A stretch of DNA of 64,000 nucleotides from Bacillus paramycoides (GTDB lineage: Bacteria > Bacillota > Bacilli > Bacillales > Bacillaceae_G): contig NZ_MAOI01000066.1 of assembly GCF_001884235.1 (NCBI RefSeq), forward strand, positions 62,001 to 126,000, in the 5' to 3' direction. Under the pieces are notes generated by a model. It ran no database searches, was not told the DNA's origin, and saw only the letters and a program-made list of their open reading frames with translations. Each line of letters begins with the position of its first letter. Positions within the stretch are counted from its first letter, which is position 1. Of this stretch, positions 24,521 to 34,271 are shown piece after piece. A program made the translations under genes and the position numbers.

Positions 24521-26842
24521 TTGCAGGGACAATGGGGCTATGTTGCAATCTCGTTTATAATGGGGATTGCAATTGCCTTTTCCTCGTCGTATTTGTTGAA
24601 TGCTTGTTGTTTCGTTTGTTATGTTTTATTTTGTTTATATCGTACTTCGTGTAAAACCTTCATTTTTTGTATGTTAGCGTGTTTTAGTGGCGCTATGTAC
24701 ACCACGTATGTTCAGAGTCAAAACAAGCCGCTAGGAGAGCCCTACGAAGTTACACGAGGGGTTATACAAAATACACCTCTTATTAATGGGGATCGCCTTT
24801 CTTTTCAAATTGAAGATCAAAATAAAAATATAGTGCAGTTAAACTATAAAATTCAATCTGCTTCGGAAAAGAAGCAATTGCAACGCTTATATGCAGGAAT
24901 ATCATGTGAATTTAAAGGGAAGGTGAAAGAACCACAAACTGCTCGGAATTTTCATGCTTTTGATTATCGTAATTATTTATATCAGCAAAAGATACATTTT
25001 ATATTCGATGTGACATACATTTCTGAATGTCAAAAAACATCGTTGTCACTCGTGCAATGGATTTTCCTTCTCAGGCAGCAAGCAATCTCAAAAGTTACAG
25101 AAATGTTTCCAGAACAATCAGGTGCGTTTATGAATGCATTATTATTTGGAGATCGACAACAAATGACGTTTGAAGTAGAAGAGCAATATCAACAATTTGG
25201 TCTTATACATTTGTTGGCAATTTCAGGATCACATATCGTATTATTAATGGTTATGATGTATTTTGTTTTACTAAGAGGTGGTGTGACGAAGGAGGTAGCA
25301 ACAGTATGCCTTATAGTTTGTATTCCTCTGTATATGATCATAGCGGGGGCGTCGCCATCTGTTGTGAGGGCTTCTATAACAGGAGTTTTATTATTGGTAG
25401 CTTTCATGTGTTCTGTTCGCTTATCTAGCCTAGATGCCCTAAGTATAACAGCCATATGCATGCTTATATACAACCCGTATCTTGTTTTTAATATTGGATT
25501 CCAATTCTCATTTGTAGGTAGTTTTGCTTTATTACTATCTGCGCCGATATTATTAGGGCGTAGTAATGGGGTAGTTCGGAATTCTATTTATATTTCTATA
25601 ATTTCACAGCTCGCTAGTACCCCGATCTTGTTATATCATTTTGGTTATTTTTCTCCTTATAGTATTTTCCTCAATCTTATATATGTTCCTTTTCTATCCA
25701 TCATTGTATTACCGTGTAGCATTTTTATTTTTATATGTATGCCAATCATTCCATTTTTCGCAAAAGGAATTGCATATGCACTTTCAATATGTTTAACCAT
25801 TTCTAATGATTTTCTAAGTTACTGTGAAAGTTTCCCTTTTATCCGACTTACTTTTGGTCAAACTCCTTTATTTCTTGTAGCTATATATTGTTTTAGTGTT
25901 GTTAGTATATTTGTGATCTGGGAAAGAGTAATAATGAAAAAAAATTTGGTCATAGTTGTGGGTGTATTTCTTCTTATTAGTATTTGTCATTATGTATCCC
26001 CATATTTTCGCGCAAGTGGGAGTGTTACATTTCTTGATGTTGGTCAGGGAGATGCAATATTAATTCGTCTCCCATACGATAAAGGGGTCTACCTTATTGA
26101 TACAGGTGGAGCGCTTCATGTCAAGAAGGAAGCATGGCAAGAAAAAAAGCATGAATTTTCTGTTGGGCATGATATTCTTGTTCCTTTTTTACAAAAGGAA
26201 GGTATAAAAACAATTGATAAATTAATTGTAACGCATGGAGATGCGGATCATATAGGTGATGCACTGGATTTATTATCTTCTATTACTGTAAAAGAAGTTG
26301 TATTTGGGAGAAAGGAGCAAGATGCTGTATTAGAAAAAGTGTTGAAGAAACAGGCATTAGAAAAGAGAGTGAAGATAAGTGTAGTAGGAGAAGGTGAGAG
26401 TTGGAGGATAAATGAAGCGGAATTTTTCGTATTATCTCCAAAGGGGAAAGAAAAAGGCGAAAATGACTCCTCGATTGTAATATGGGCGAAATTAGGAGGA
26501 CTAACGTGGCTATTTACGGGTGATTTAGAAGAAGCAGGAGAAAAGTTTATAGTATCGACATATCCTGAGTTGCGGGCTAATATTTTAAAAGTCGCCCATC
26601 ATGGGAGTAAAACATCGTCTGCAGATCCCTTTTTAAGCCTTGTACGGCCTAGTGTGGCGATTATTTCTGTGGGAGAACGTAATAGGTATGGGCACCCGCA
26701 TAAGGAAGTTATAGAGCGTTTTAAGAAGATAGGTACTGAAATATGGCGCACGGATAAGCAAGGTGCTATTTCCTATGTTTTTAATGGAGAAAAAGGAACC
26801 TTTCAAAGTAAAATCACATATGATGAAACACATAATAGATGA
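24521..26842 (+). CDS. comEC: ComEC, DNA-uptake channel
   Basis: ComEC carries single-stranded DNA across the membrane. The 773-residue protein has an N-terminal membrane pair and OB-like domain, a central competence domain with many helices (LLAISGSHIVLLMV... onward) and a C-terminal metallo-beta-lactamase domain with THGDADHIGDA and VAHHGSKTSS, thought to degrade one strand. TTG at 24521 follows AAGGGGTGG. Confidence 0.95.
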   Translation: MQGQWGYVAISFIMGIAIAFSSSYLLNACCFVCYVLFCLYRTSCKTFIFCMLACFSGAMYTTYVQSQNKPLGEPYEVTRGVIQNTPLINGDRLSFQIEDQNKNIVQLNYKIQSASEKKQLQRLYAGISCEFKGKVKEPQTARNFHAFDYRNYLYQQKIHFIFDVTYISECQKTSLSLVQWIFLLRQQAISKVTEMFPEQSGAFMNALLFGDRQQMTFEVEEQYQQFGLIHLLAISGSHIVLLMVMMYFVLLRGGVTKEVATVCLIVCIPLYMIIAGASPSVVRASITGVLLLVAFMCSVRLSSLDALSITAICMLIYNPYLVFNIGFQFSFVGSFALLLSAPILLGRSNGVVRNSIYISIISQLASTPILLYHFGYFSPYSIFLNLIYVPFLSIIVLPCSIFIFICMPIIPFFAKGIAYALSICLTISNDFLSYCESFPFIRLTFGQTPLFLVAIYCFSVVSIFVIWERVIMKKNLVIVVGVFLLISICHYVSPYFRASGSVTFLDVGQGDAILIRLPYDKGVYLIDTGGALHVKKEAWQEKKHEFSVGHDILVPFLQKEGIKTIDKLIVTHGDADHIGDALDLLSSITVKEVVFGRKEQDAVLEKVLKKQALEKRVKISVVGEGESWRINEAEFFVLSPKGKEKGENDSSIVIWAKLGGLTWLFTGDLEEAGEKFIVSTYPELRANILKVAHHGSKTSSADPFLSLVRPSVAIISVGERNRYGHPHKEVIERFKKIGTEIWRTDKQGAISYVFNGEKGTFQSKITYDETHNR

Positions 26843-26873
26843 AAAAAAGAAGACTGCCATTAAGCAGCAGCCT
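26843..26873 (-). terminator. Weak terminator-like hairpin after yqzM
   Basis: On the minus strand a CTGC/GCAG hairpin is followed by a run of seven T residues. It is a short stem, so the call is tentative. Confidence 0.4.
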
Positions 26874-27008
26874 TTAAGAACCGATGAATTTAATAACAGT
26901 TGCAATAATGAAAAGTGTTGCGAAAAAACCAAATGAGACGATAAATCCTACCCCTGAATCAATAGCGTCATTGCGTTTACTTTGAACGTTTTGTTCAAAA
27001 TCATTCAT
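26874..27008 (-). CDS. yqzM: YqzM family small membrane protein
   Basis: The 44 residues read MNDFEQNVQSKRNDAIDSGV followed by one membrane helix (GFIVSFGFFATLFIIATVI), nearly identical to B. subtilis YqzM as I recall it. GGGAGGG precedes ATG at good spacing. Its function is unknown; it lies convergent to comEC, in the same position as in B. subtilis. Confidence 0.9.
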   Translation of the reverse strand: MNDFEQNVQSKRNDAIDSGVGFIVSFGFFATLFIIATVIKFIGS

Positions 27009-27358
27009 TTAGAATCCCTCCCCAACATTCCATTTTAGTATAAAATATTGTCAGAAAAAAATCTACAATTTCCATATGAAGAGAAATAGAGCATTTGTAT
27101 ACTATTTCTAGTTAGCTAAGAAGTGTGAGTTTTTCATTTCCAAGCATGTTAACAGTTGGCACTTATACTAGAATTATTATTGTAAATAATAAAGGGAAGG
27201 TGATTAACGCACACCAATAAGAAACCCGGGGCTTATTGCGTGGCGTTTTATATAAATAAAGGGACGGGTTATAAAGCCTGTTCCTTTGTACTTGTAAAAC
27301 AAAAGCTAGGGCATTAGTATAAATATATATATTGCCAAGTTAGGGAGTAGGAAAAAGT
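27009..27358. other. Intergenic stretch yqzM-holA with two strong hairpins
   Basis: No credible ORF is visible. Hairpin 1 (27206-27247) has about 15 paired bases with two single bulges and the loop AAACCCGGGG. Hairpin 2 (27258-27286) pairs AAAGGGACGGG with CCTGTTCCTTT and resembles a terminator. Together they could be a small RNA or a holA leader. The rest is plain AT-rich DNA. Confidence 0.5.
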
Positions 27359-28369
27359 ATGAGTGATATACATAAGAAAATAAAAAAGAAACAGTTTGCT
27401 TCGTTGTATGTACTGTATGGAACGGAAGCCTATTTTATAAATGAAACGATAAAACTTATTACAACGGAAGCGCTTGAAGAGGAAGATCGAGAGTTTAATG
27501 TTGTGACATACGATTTGGAAGAGGCATATTTAGAAGATGTAGTTGAGGATGCACGTACGCTTCCCTTTTTTGGGGATCGTAAAGTTATATTAATAAAATC
27601 ACCGTTATTTTTAACGTCACAAAAAGAGAAATTAGAGCAAAATATAAAAATTTTGGAAGAATATATTGGGGAGCCATCTCCTTTTTCTATTCTTGTTTTT
27701 GTTGCGCCGTATGAAAAATTAGACGAACGAAAAAAAATTACAAAACTATTAAAGAAAACAGCGGATGTAGTAGAAGCGAATGCTATGCAAGTGCAGGATG
27801 TACAGAAGTGGATTGTGTCTCGTGCAGATGAGGTGCATGTGCATATTGATAATGCAGCTGTTAGTTTGTTGTTAGAGCTTGTAGGAAGTAATGTAACGAT
27901 GTTGGCGAAGGAAATGGACAAGTTAACGTTATACGTTGGTATGGGAGGAGAGGTTACACCGAAACTTGTTGCAGAGCTTGTGCCGAAATCTGTTGAGCAA
28001 AATGTGTTTGCTTTGACGGAGAAAGTGGTAAAAAAAGATATCGCGGGTGCGATGCAAATTTTGGATGGATTATTTACGCAGCAGGAAGAACCAATTAAGC
28101 TGCTCGCGTTATTAGTAAGTCAATTCCGCTTGCTACATCAAGTGAAAGAGTTGCAACAGCGTGGTTATGGACAAAATCAAATTGCGTCTCATATTGGTGT
28201 ACATCCGTATCGTGTAAAGTTGGCGATGAATCAAACGAAGTTTTTCTCTTTTGAAGAATTAAAAAAAGTTATTATAGAATTGGCGGAAGCGGATTACAGT
28301 ATGAAGACGGGAAAGATGGATAAGAAGCTTGTGCTCGAGTTTTTCTTAATGCGTTTAAATCATATGTAA
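27359..28369 (+). CDS. holA: DNA polymerase III subunit delta
   Basis: HolA opens the beta clamp as part of the clamp loader. The 336 residues show the usual three-domain layout: an AAA+-like domain starting LYVLYGTEAYFINE (no working P-loop, as expected for delta), ALPFFGDRKVILIKSP-like core, and a C-terminal helical collar (KLLALLVSQFRLLHQVKEL...). Also known as yqeN. Its promoter must lie in the hairpin-containing gap upstream. Confidence 0.95.
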   Translation: MSDIHKKIKKKQFASLYVLYGTEAYFINETIKLITTEALEEEDREFNVVTYDLEEAYLEDVVEDARTLPFFGDRKVILIKSPLFLTSQKEKLEQNIKILEEYIGEPSPFSILVFVAPYEKLDERKKITKLLKKTADVVEANAMQVQDVQKWIVSRADEVHVHIDNAAVSLLLELVGSNVTMLAKEMDKLTLYVGMGGEVTPKLVAELVPKSVEQNVFALTEKVVKKDIAGAMQILDGLFTQQEEPIKLLALLVSQFRLLHQVKELQQRGYGQNQIASHIGVHPYRVKLAMNQTKFFSFEELKKVIIELAEADYSMKTGKMDKKLVLEFFLMRLNHM

Positions 28370-28373
28370 TGAT

Positions 28374-28410
28374 ACAAAAAGTTCATGTACTAAGTACATG
28401 AACTTTTTGT
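28374..28410. terminator. Strong palindromic terminator after holA
   Basis: ACAAAAAGTTCATGTACT (28374-28391) is perfectly repeated in inverse at 28393-28410. Confidence 0.9.
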
Positions 28411-28414
28411 ATGT

Positions 28415-28443
28415 AAAAAAACGACCCAAATGGATCGTTTTTT
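28415..28443 (-). terminator. Terminator after rpsT
   Basis: AAAAAACGA and TCGTTTTTT form a stem just past the rpsT stop on the minus strand. Confidence 0.85.
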
Positions 28444-28450
28444 AAACGCC

Positions 28451-28708
28451 TTACGCGTTTACTTGTTTCGCTAAGCGAGATTTTTGACGAGCTGCAGCGT
28501 TTTGGTGGATAAGACCTTTACGAGCTGCTTTGTCAAGTTTTTTAGAAGCAGTTTTGAAAGCTTCTTTAGCATTTTCAAGATCGTTATTAGTAACTAAAGC
28601 TTCTACAGTTTTAACAGCAGAACGCATGTCAGACTTGATAGAAGCGTTATGTGCACGACGCTCTTCGCTAAGTTTAGCGCGTTTGATAGCAGATTTGATG
28701 TTTGCCAT
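28451..28708 (-). CDS. rpsT: 30S ribosomal protein S20
   Basis: S20 binds 16S rRNA and helps 30S assembly. The 85 residues begin [21 protein letters not shown] and are Lys/Arg-rich and helical throughout. I start at ATG 28708, preceded by GGAGGTG; the longer upstream frame has no ribosome site and no similarity to S20. It is transcribed against holA and gpr. Confidence 0.97.
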   Translation of the reverse strand: MANIKSAIKRAKLSEERRAHNASIKSDMRSAVKTVEALVTNNDLENAKEAFKTASKKLDKAARKGLIHQNAAARQKSRLAKQVNA

Positions 28709-28888
28709 ACTTTTCACCTCCCTGGTGCAATCGAATGACTCGATTCTTACATAGAACAAGTGATATTCTATCAAACGGTGAAGAGAATTGCAATAGTATA
28801 TCAATGAAATTTCACGTAAAGGAAAGAATGGCCTTATATAACTTTGGGAAATCTAACGATATTTACTATGAATTACGGAGGAGATACG

Positions 28889-29992
28889 ATGAAAGAACCA
28901 TTAGATTTAAGTAAATATAATGTTAGAACTGACCTTGCTGTAGAGGCGCACCAAATGCTGCAAGAACGCCAAGAAGAACAAAAAGGGATACAAGGAGTAA
29001 TTGTAAAAGAGAGGGAAGAAGAGGGTGTTACAATTACGAAAGTAACTATTGATGAAATTGCATCTGAATCGATGGGGAAAAAACCTGGGAATTATTTAAC
29101 TCTTGAGGTGCAAGGTATACGGCAGCAAGATACGGAACTTCAGCAAAAGGTAGAGCGTATTTTTGCAAAAGAATTTTCTTATTTCTTAGAAGATGTTGGA
29201 GTTACAAAAGAAGCGAGTTGTTTAATCGTCGGCCTTGGGAATTGGAATGTAACACCGGATGCACTCGGACCGATAGTTGTAGAAAATGTATTGGTGACAA
29301 GACATTTGTTTAAATTGCAGCCTGAAAGTGTGGAAGAAGGTTTCAGGCCTGTAAGTGCAATTCGTCCGGGGGTAATGGGGATTACAGGAATTGAAACGAG
29401 CGACGTCATTTATGGAATTATTGAGAAAATAAAACCAGATTTTGTCATCGCAATTGATGCATTAGCTGCACGTTCTATTGAACGAGTAAATAGCACGATA
29501 CAAATTTCTGATACAGGAATTCATCCTGGATCTGGTGTTGGAAATAAGCGTAAGGAACTAAGTAAAGAAACATTAGGTATTCCTGTTATCGCAATTGGTG
29601 TTCCGACAGTGGTCGATGCCGTCTCGATTACAAGCGATACAATTGATTTTATTTTGAAACATTTTGGACGTGAACTGAAAGAAGGAAACAAACCGTCACG
29701 CTCTTTATTGCCAGCAGGTTTTACATTTGGAGAAAAGAAAAAATTAACAGAAGAAGATATGCCGGATGAGAAGAGCAGGAATATGTTTTTAGGAGCTGTT
29801 GGTACGTTAGAAGACGAAGAAAAGAGAAAGTTGATTTATGAAGTGTTATCACCTCTTGGTCATAATTTAATGGTGACCCCAAAAGAAGTAGATGCGTTTA
29901 TTGAAGATATGGCAAATGTAATAGCAAGTGGTTTAAATGCAGCACTACATCATCAAATCGATCAAGATAATACAGGGGCATATACACATTAA
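28889..29992 (+). CDS. gpr: Germination protease (GPR)
   Basis: GPR degrades the small acid-soluble proteins of the spore core at germination to free amino acids. The 367-residue zymogen begins [20 protein letters not shown], where self-cleavage removes about 15 residues. The body matches the A25 peptidase family ([24 protein letters not shown]). ATG at 28889 follows GGAGGAG; the upstream in-frame ATG at 28844 lacks one. Its stop overlaps the start of yqxA. Confidence 0.96.
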   Translation: MKEPLDLSKYNVRTDLAVEAHQMLQERQEEQKGIQGVIVKEREEEGVTITKVTIDEIASESMGKKPGNYLTLEVQGIRQQDTELQQKVERIFAKEFSYFLEDVGVTKEASCLIVGLGNWNVTPDALGPIVVENVLVTRHLFKLQPESVEEGFRPVSAIRPGVMGITGIETSDVIYGIIEKIKPDFVIAIDALAARSIERVNSTIQISDTGIHPGSGVGNKRKELSKETLGIPVIAIGVPTVVDAVSITSDTIDFILKHFGRELKEGNKPSRSLLPAGFTFGEKKKLTEEDMPDEKSRNMFLGAVGTLEDEEKRKLIYEVLSPLGHNLMVTPKEVDAFIEDMANVIASGLNAALHHQIDQDNTGAYTH

Positions 29993-30360
29993 TGGAAAGA
30001 AACAGAAGTTTTTTGAGTCGATTTGCGCTCTTGTGTATATGCGGTACAGTCGTATGTTTACTTATGATGATAGCTGGAGTGGGACTCGCTAATCAAGGTT
30101 TAAAAAGTATGAAGGGGTATCGTCAGTTGTCATATGAACAAATTGCTCAAATGACAGGAACAGAAGGTACCGGGGCTGAATCGGAGATTTTGGGAAATGT
30201 ATTTTCAGCCGCCGAAAAACAAAAACAGCTGGAAAACTTAAGGAGTTTTAATGTCGTAGAAGGTATTGGTATGGCAATAGCAAGTGCTGCTTACGATATA
30301 ACTAAGTTTGGAACGGATATAGTTGTTGGGAAAATAAAAGGAATTTTTAGTGAAGGATAG
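29992..30360 (+). CDS. yqxA: YqxA family membrane-anchored protein (DUF3679)
   Basis: The 122 residues have a basic start, one membrane helix (about 10-34) and a short soluble tail with SYEQIAQMTG and GMAIASAAYDITK. It matches YqxA, which lies after spoIIP in B. subtilis. Here its ATG overlaps the TAA of gpr by one base, so it is coupled to gpr and spoIIP is not present between them. A sporulation role is likely from context only. Confidence 0.82.
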   Translation: MERNRSFLSRFALLCICGTVVCLLMMIAGVGLANQGLKSMKGYRQLSYEQIAQMTGTEGTGAESEILGNVFSAAEKQKQLENLRSFNVVEGIGMAIASAAYDITKFGTDIVVGKIKGIFSEG

Positions 30361-30364
30361 CGGG

Positions 30365-30408
30365 AAGGACGGTTGTCTATTGTTTTGTAAGAAAGCCGTC
30401 CTTTAATT
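30365..30408 (+). terminator. Terminator after gpr-yqxA
   Basis: AAGGACGG (30365-30372) pairs with CCGTCCTT (30396-30403) across a 23-base loop. Confidence 0.65.
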
Positions 30409-30488
30409 TGAAAAAGGTTTGTCTCTTATGGTTTGTTCGCATAAGATATAGATAGAATGATTTGTATTGTAAGCAGCACGAGTTTTCA

Positions 30489-30517
30489 TTGAATCTTTGC
30501 TGCTCTATTGATATAAT
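30489..30517 (+). promoter_or_regulatory. Sigma-A promoter of lepA
   Basis: TTGAAT (30489-30494) and a perfect TATAAT (30512-30517) are exactly 17 bases apart, ahead of lepA. Confidence 0.75.
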
Positions 30518-30563
30518 CAGTGCTAGTGTATATTGGCGAGACTATTAGGAGTTGAGAACATAG

Positions 30564-32387
30564 ATGAATAAAGAAGAAAGAGCAAAAAGACAGTCGAACA
30601 TTCGTAATTTCTCTATTATTGCTCATATTGACCACGGAAAGTCAACGTTAGCAGACCGTATTTTAGAGAAAACAAACGCGTTAACACAACGTGAAATGAA
30701 AGCTCAATTGCTTGACTCTATGGATTTAGAGCGTGAGCGTGGTATTACAATTAAATTAAACGCAGTACAATTAACGTATAAAGCAAAAGACGGTGAAGAG
30801 TATATTCTTCATTTAATCGATACACCAGGACACGTCGACTTTACGTACGAAGTATCTCGTAGTTTAGCGGCTTGTGAAGGCGCAATTCTTGTAGTAGATG
30901 CAGCGCAAGGTATTGAAGCGCAAACGTTAGCAAACGTATATTTAGCGCTTGATAACAATTTAGAGATTTTACCAGTAATTAATAAAATCGACTTACCAAG
31001 TGCGGACCCAGAACGTGTGCGTCAAGAGGTAGAAGATGTAATTGGTTTAGATGCATCAGAAGCAGTACTTGCTTCAGCAAAAGCTGGGATTGGTATTGAA
31101 GAAATTTTGGAACAAATCGTTGGAAAAGTACCAGCTCCGACAGGTGATTCGGAAGAGCCGTTACAATGTATGATTTTCGACTCTTTATATGATCCGTACC
31201 GCGGTGTAATTGCTTATATCCGTGTTGTAAATGGAACGGTAAAAGTTGGCGATAAAGTACGTATGATGGCAACTGGAAAAGAATTTGAAGTAACAGAAGT
31301 AGGTGTGTTTACACCGAAAACAACGCAACGTGACGAGTTAACAGTAGGTGATGTAGGTTTCTTAGCAGCATCGATTAAAAACGTTGGTGATACACGCGTT
31401 GGTGATACAATTACACACGCGAAACGTCCTGCTGCAGAGCCGTTAGCAGGATATCGTAAATTAAACCCAATGGTATTCTGTGGTTTATATCCGATTGATT
31501 CTGCACGTTATAACGACTTACGTGATGCATTAGAAAAACTAGAATTGAATGATTCTGCTCTTGAGTTTGAGCCAGAAACATCTCAGGCGCTAGGATTTGG
31601 TTTCCGTTGTGGTTTCTTAGGACTTCTTCACATGGAAATCATTCAAGAACGTATTGAACGTGAATTTAAGATTGACTTAATTACAACAGCGCCAAGCGTT
31701 ATTTATAAAGTTTATTTAACAAACGGTGAAGATGTTATTGTTGATAATCCATCAAATATGCCAGATCCACAGTCCATCGATCGTGTAGAAGAGCCGTTTG
31801 TGAAGGCTTCAATTATGGTTCCGAATGACTATGTTGGAGCTGTAATGGAAATTTGCCAAGGTAAACGTGGAACGTTTATTGATATGCAATATTTAGATGA
31901 AACGCGTGTTACATTGACATATGAAATCCCGTTATCAGAAATCGTATATGATTTCTTCGATCAATTGAAATCAAATACGAAAGGATATGCATCATTTGAC
32001 TACGAGTTAATTGGTTATAAACCATCTAAACTTGTGAAAATGGATATTCTTTTAAATAATGAACAAGTGGATGCTTTATCATTTATTGTGCACCGTGATT
32101 CAGCGTATGACCGTGGTAAAGTAATTGTAGAGAAACTAAAAGAATTAATTCCAAGACAACAGTTCGAAGTGCCGATTCAGGCAACTATCGGAAACAAAGT
32201 TGTAGCCCGTTCTACAATTAAGGCGATGCGTAAAAACGTACTTGCAAAATGTTACGGTGGTGACATTTCTCGTAAGCGTAAACTTCTTGATAAGCAAAAA
32301 GAAGGTAAAAAACGTATGAAGTCTGTTGGTTCTGTAGAAGTACCACAAGAAGCATTCATGGCTGTATTGAAAATGGATGATAACTAA
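30564..32387 (+). CDS. lepA: Elongation factor 4 (LepA)
   Basis: LepA is a translational GTPase that back-translocates or rescues stalled ribosomes and aids initiation. The GTPase motifs are AHIDHGKST (G1), DTPGHVDF (G3) and NKIDLP (G4); EF-G-like domains II, III and V follow, and the end holds the LepA-specific Lys-rich CTD ([23 protein letters not shown]). The 607-residue length is normal. It has its own promoter and a terminator 70 bases downstream. Confidence 0.97.
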   Translation: MNKEERAKRQSNIRNFSIIAHIDHGKSTLADRILEKTNALTQREMKAQLLDSMDLERERGITIKLNAVQLTYKAKDGEEYILHLIDTPGHVDFTYEVSRSLAACEGAILVVDAAQGIEAQTLANVYLALDNNLEILPVINKIDLPSADPERVRQEVEDVIGLDASEAVLASAKAGIGIEEILEQIVGKVPAPTGDSEEPLQCMIFDSLYDPYRGVIAYIRVVNGTVKVGDKVRMMATGKEFEVTEVGVFTPKTTQRDELTVGDVGFLAASIKNVGDTRVGDTITHAKRPAAEPLAGYRKLNPMVFCGLYPIDSARYNDLRDALEKLELNDSALEFEPETSQALGFGFRCGFLGLLHMEIIQERIEREFKIDLITTAPSVIYKVYLTNGEDVIVDNPSNMPDPQSIDRVEEPFVKASIMVPNDYVGAVMEICQGKRGTFIDMQYLDETRVTLTYEIPLSEIVYDFFDQLKSNTKGYASFDYELIGYKPSKLVKMDILLNNEQVDALSFIVHRDSAYDRGKVIVEKLKELIPRQQFEVPIQATIGNKVVARSTIKAMRKNVLAKCYGGDISRKRKLLDKQKEGKKRMKSVGSVEVPQEAFMAVLKMDDN

Positions 32388-32458
32388 TAAAGTGAAACTA
32401 TAATCAGTGGTTTTTCAATCCTTATTGATTATTAGTCCGCGCTAATTGGATTAAAAGT

Positions 32459-32486
32459 AGAAGCCGTTCGTTCGGCTTCTTTTTTA
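32459..32486 (+). terminator. Terminator after lepA
   Basis: GAAGCCG and CGGCTTC form a stem followed by TTTTTT. Confidence 0.9.
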
Positions 32487-32576
32487 TTGCTAAGTACTTT
32501 TTAGACATCTGAGCCTCTCTCATTTACAATGATGAGAGAGCTTTTTAGTGATTGATCTAGAGTTAGGAGACTATTA

Positions 32577-32951
32577 ATGTCCGAAAATATTCGAAAAGAT
32601 ATTCAAGATAAAATACAAAATGGTAATTTTAATTGTGAAAAGGAATTGACGCTTTCTATTATTAGTGGGAAGTGGAAAGTTGTGATATTGTGGCACCTCG
32701 GTGTAGAAGGGCCCCATCGTTTTAGTGAATTGCAACGACTATTCCCGAGCATTTCTCATAAAGTGTTGTCGAATCAACTAAAAGAATTAATGGAGGATGG
32801 GATTGTTGAACGAACGGTATATCCAGAAATTCCTCCGCGTGTTGAGTATTATATGACGGAACTAGGCATGTCGCTTTTACCAATCGTTGAAATGATGTAT
32901 GATTGGGGAAAAATGCGAATGGAACAAATTCGTAATACGTTAGAGAAGTAA
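32577..32951 (+). CDS. HxlR (DUF24) family transcriptional regulator
   Basis: This 124-residue winged-helix repressor carries the family pattern NCEKELTLSIISGKWKVVILWHLG...RFSELQRLFPSISHKVLSNQLKELMEDGIVER. Cys20, in the N-terminal helix, sits where YodB, CatR and HypR have their redox-sensing Cys, so it may respond to quinones, aldehydes or disulfide stress. TTAGGAG precedes ATG. In B. subtilis lepA is directly followed by hemW; this gene is an extra one between them. Its targets are unknown. Confidence 0.88.
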   Translation: MSENIRKDIQDKIQNGNFNCEKELTLSIISGKWKVVILWHLGVEGPHRFSELQRLFPSISHKVLSNQLKELMEDGIVERTVYPEIPPRVEYYMTELGMSLLPIVEMMYDWGKMRMEQIRNTLEK

Positions 32952-32954
32952 AAG

Positions 32955-32982
32955 AGCCTCCCGAGTGCGGAGGTTTTCTTTG
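32955..32982 (+). terminator. Terminator after the HxlR gene
   Basis: GAGCCTCC-type arm pairs CCTCC (32957-32961) with GGAGG (32969-32973), followed by TTTTCTTT. The stem is short. Confidence 0.6.
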
Positions 32983-33002
32983 TAGAAAGGTAGGAGTTAT
33001 AT

Positions 33003-34142
33003 TTGGTACAAGCTGCATATATTCATATTCCATTTTGTCAGCATATTTGTCACTATTGTGATTTTAATAAAGTATTTATTGAACGCCAACCGGTTGATCA
33101 ATACTTGCAATATTTAGAGAAAGAAATAGTAAATACGGTTCGAAAAGTACCGTTTGAAAGCATGAAAACGATTTTTGTTGGCGGAGGAACTCCGACAGCC
33201 TTAAATATGGAGCAAACAAAAAAACTACTCGACATTATAAACCGTCGTTTGCGTCCATTTGCTCCGAATTGTGAGTTAACGTTTGAAGCGAACCCAGGTG
33301 ATTTACCGAAAGAGAAGTTGAACTTATTACTAGAAGGTGGAGTAAACCGAATTAGTTTTGGTGTGCAAACGTTTCGTGATGAGCTACTTGAGAAGATTGG
33401 GCGTAAACATACGAGGGAAGATGCATTTGTAGCAATTCGAGAAGCGCAGGAAGTTGGCTTTACAAATATTAATGTAGATATAATTTATGCTTTGCCAGGA
33501 CAGACGATAGAAGATGTAAAAGAAACATTAGACATTGCCTTCACGCTTGGTGTACAACATTTCTCAGCATATTCATTAATTGTGGAACCGAAGACTGTAT
33601 TTTATAACTTAATGAATAAAGGGAAGTTGAGACTTCCGGGTGAAGACCATGAAGCGAAAATGTATGAAATGGTAATGGATGAAATGGAGAAACATGGTTA
33701 TAGCCAGTATGAAATTAGCAACTTCTCAAAAGGTGATAATGAAAGTAGACATAATCTCACATACTGGAATAATGAAGAGTATTATGGTTTTGGAGCTGGA
33801 GCGCACAGTTATGTGAATGGAGAACGAATTCAAAATGTAGGGCCGCTCAAGCAATATTTCACTAAAATTGATGAAACAGGATTTCCATATTTAGATGTTC
33901 ACATAGTGACGGAGAAAGAAAAAATGGAAGAAGAGTTGTTTTTAGGGCTCCGAAAAACAAAAGGTGTTTCTAAGGTAGAATTCCAAAAGAAATTTAATGT
34001 GGAAATGGATCACGTTTTTGCAAAGCAGTTACAAAGCAACCAAGAACAGGGGTTACTTGAAAACAGAGATGGACATGTTTGTTTAACGAGGAAAGGGAAA
34101 CTATTAGGGAATGAAGTATTCCAGTCATTTTTGATTGATTAA
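33003..34142 (+). CDS. hemW: Radical SAM protein HemW (haem chaperone; formerly HemN-like)
   Basis: The 379-residue protein has the radical-SAM cluster motif CQHICHYC near the N-terminus with the HemW-type CDFN following, and a HemN_C domain at the end. HemW proteins bind haem and insert it into target enzymes; older records call it coproporphyrinogen III oxidase, which it probably is not. Translation starts at TTG after AGGAG. It precedes the heat-shock operon, with 129 bases before hrcA. Confidence 0.92.
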   Translation: MVQAAYIHIPFCQHICHYCDFNKVFIERQPVDQYLQYLEKEIVNTVRKVPFESMKTIFVGGGTPTALNMEQTKKLLDIINRRLRPFAPNCELTFEANPGDLPKEKLNLLLEGGVNRISFGVQTFRDELLEKIGRKHTREDAFVAIREAQEVGFTNINVDIIYALPGQTIEDVKETLDIAFTLGVQHFSAYSLIVEPKTVFYNLMNKGKLRLPGEDHEAKMYEMVMDEMEKHGYSQYEISNFSKGDNESRHNLTYWNNEEYYGFGAGAHSYVNGERIQNVGPLKQYFTKIDETGFPYLDVHIVTEKEKMEEELFLGLRKTKGVSKVEFQKKFNVEMDHVFAKQLQSNQEQGLLENRDGHVCLTRKGKLLGNEVFQSFLID

Positions 34143-34188
34143 TTGTTCCATAAGCGTGAAAAAGTTTCGTGATTTCGTGACGTTTCCG

Positions 34189-34218
34189 TTGACAATTGAA
34201 TGTCAATTTTGGTAAGTT
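34189..34218 (+). promoter_or_regulatory. Sigma-A promoter of the hrcA-dnaK operon
   Basis: A perfect TTGACA (34189-34194) is followed 18 bases later by TAAGTT (34213-34218, a weak -10). The CIRCE operator overlaps the start site region just downstream. Confidence 0.6.
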
Positions 34219-34228
34219 ATTAATAGAT

Positions 34229-34255
34229 TTAGCACTCGAAGACAAAGAGTGCTAA
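34229..34255 (+). promoter_or_regulatory. CIRCE operator (HrcA binding site)
   Basis: TTAGCACTC, nine bases, then GAGTGCTAA: a perfect match to the consensus, 17 bases before the hrcA ATG. HrcA binds it to repress the operon; GroE activity controls HrcA. Confidence 0.98.
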
Positions 34256-34271
34256 CAGAGGTGATGATGAG

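Noticed and set aside
27200-27222. Short ORF from GTG after GGGAAGG
   Set aside because: It stops after six codons; the hairpins explain the sequence better.
28374-28410. Perfect palindrome as a mobile element or operator
   Set aside because: It has A- and T-runs and lies just after the holA stop codon, so an intrinsic terminator explains it.
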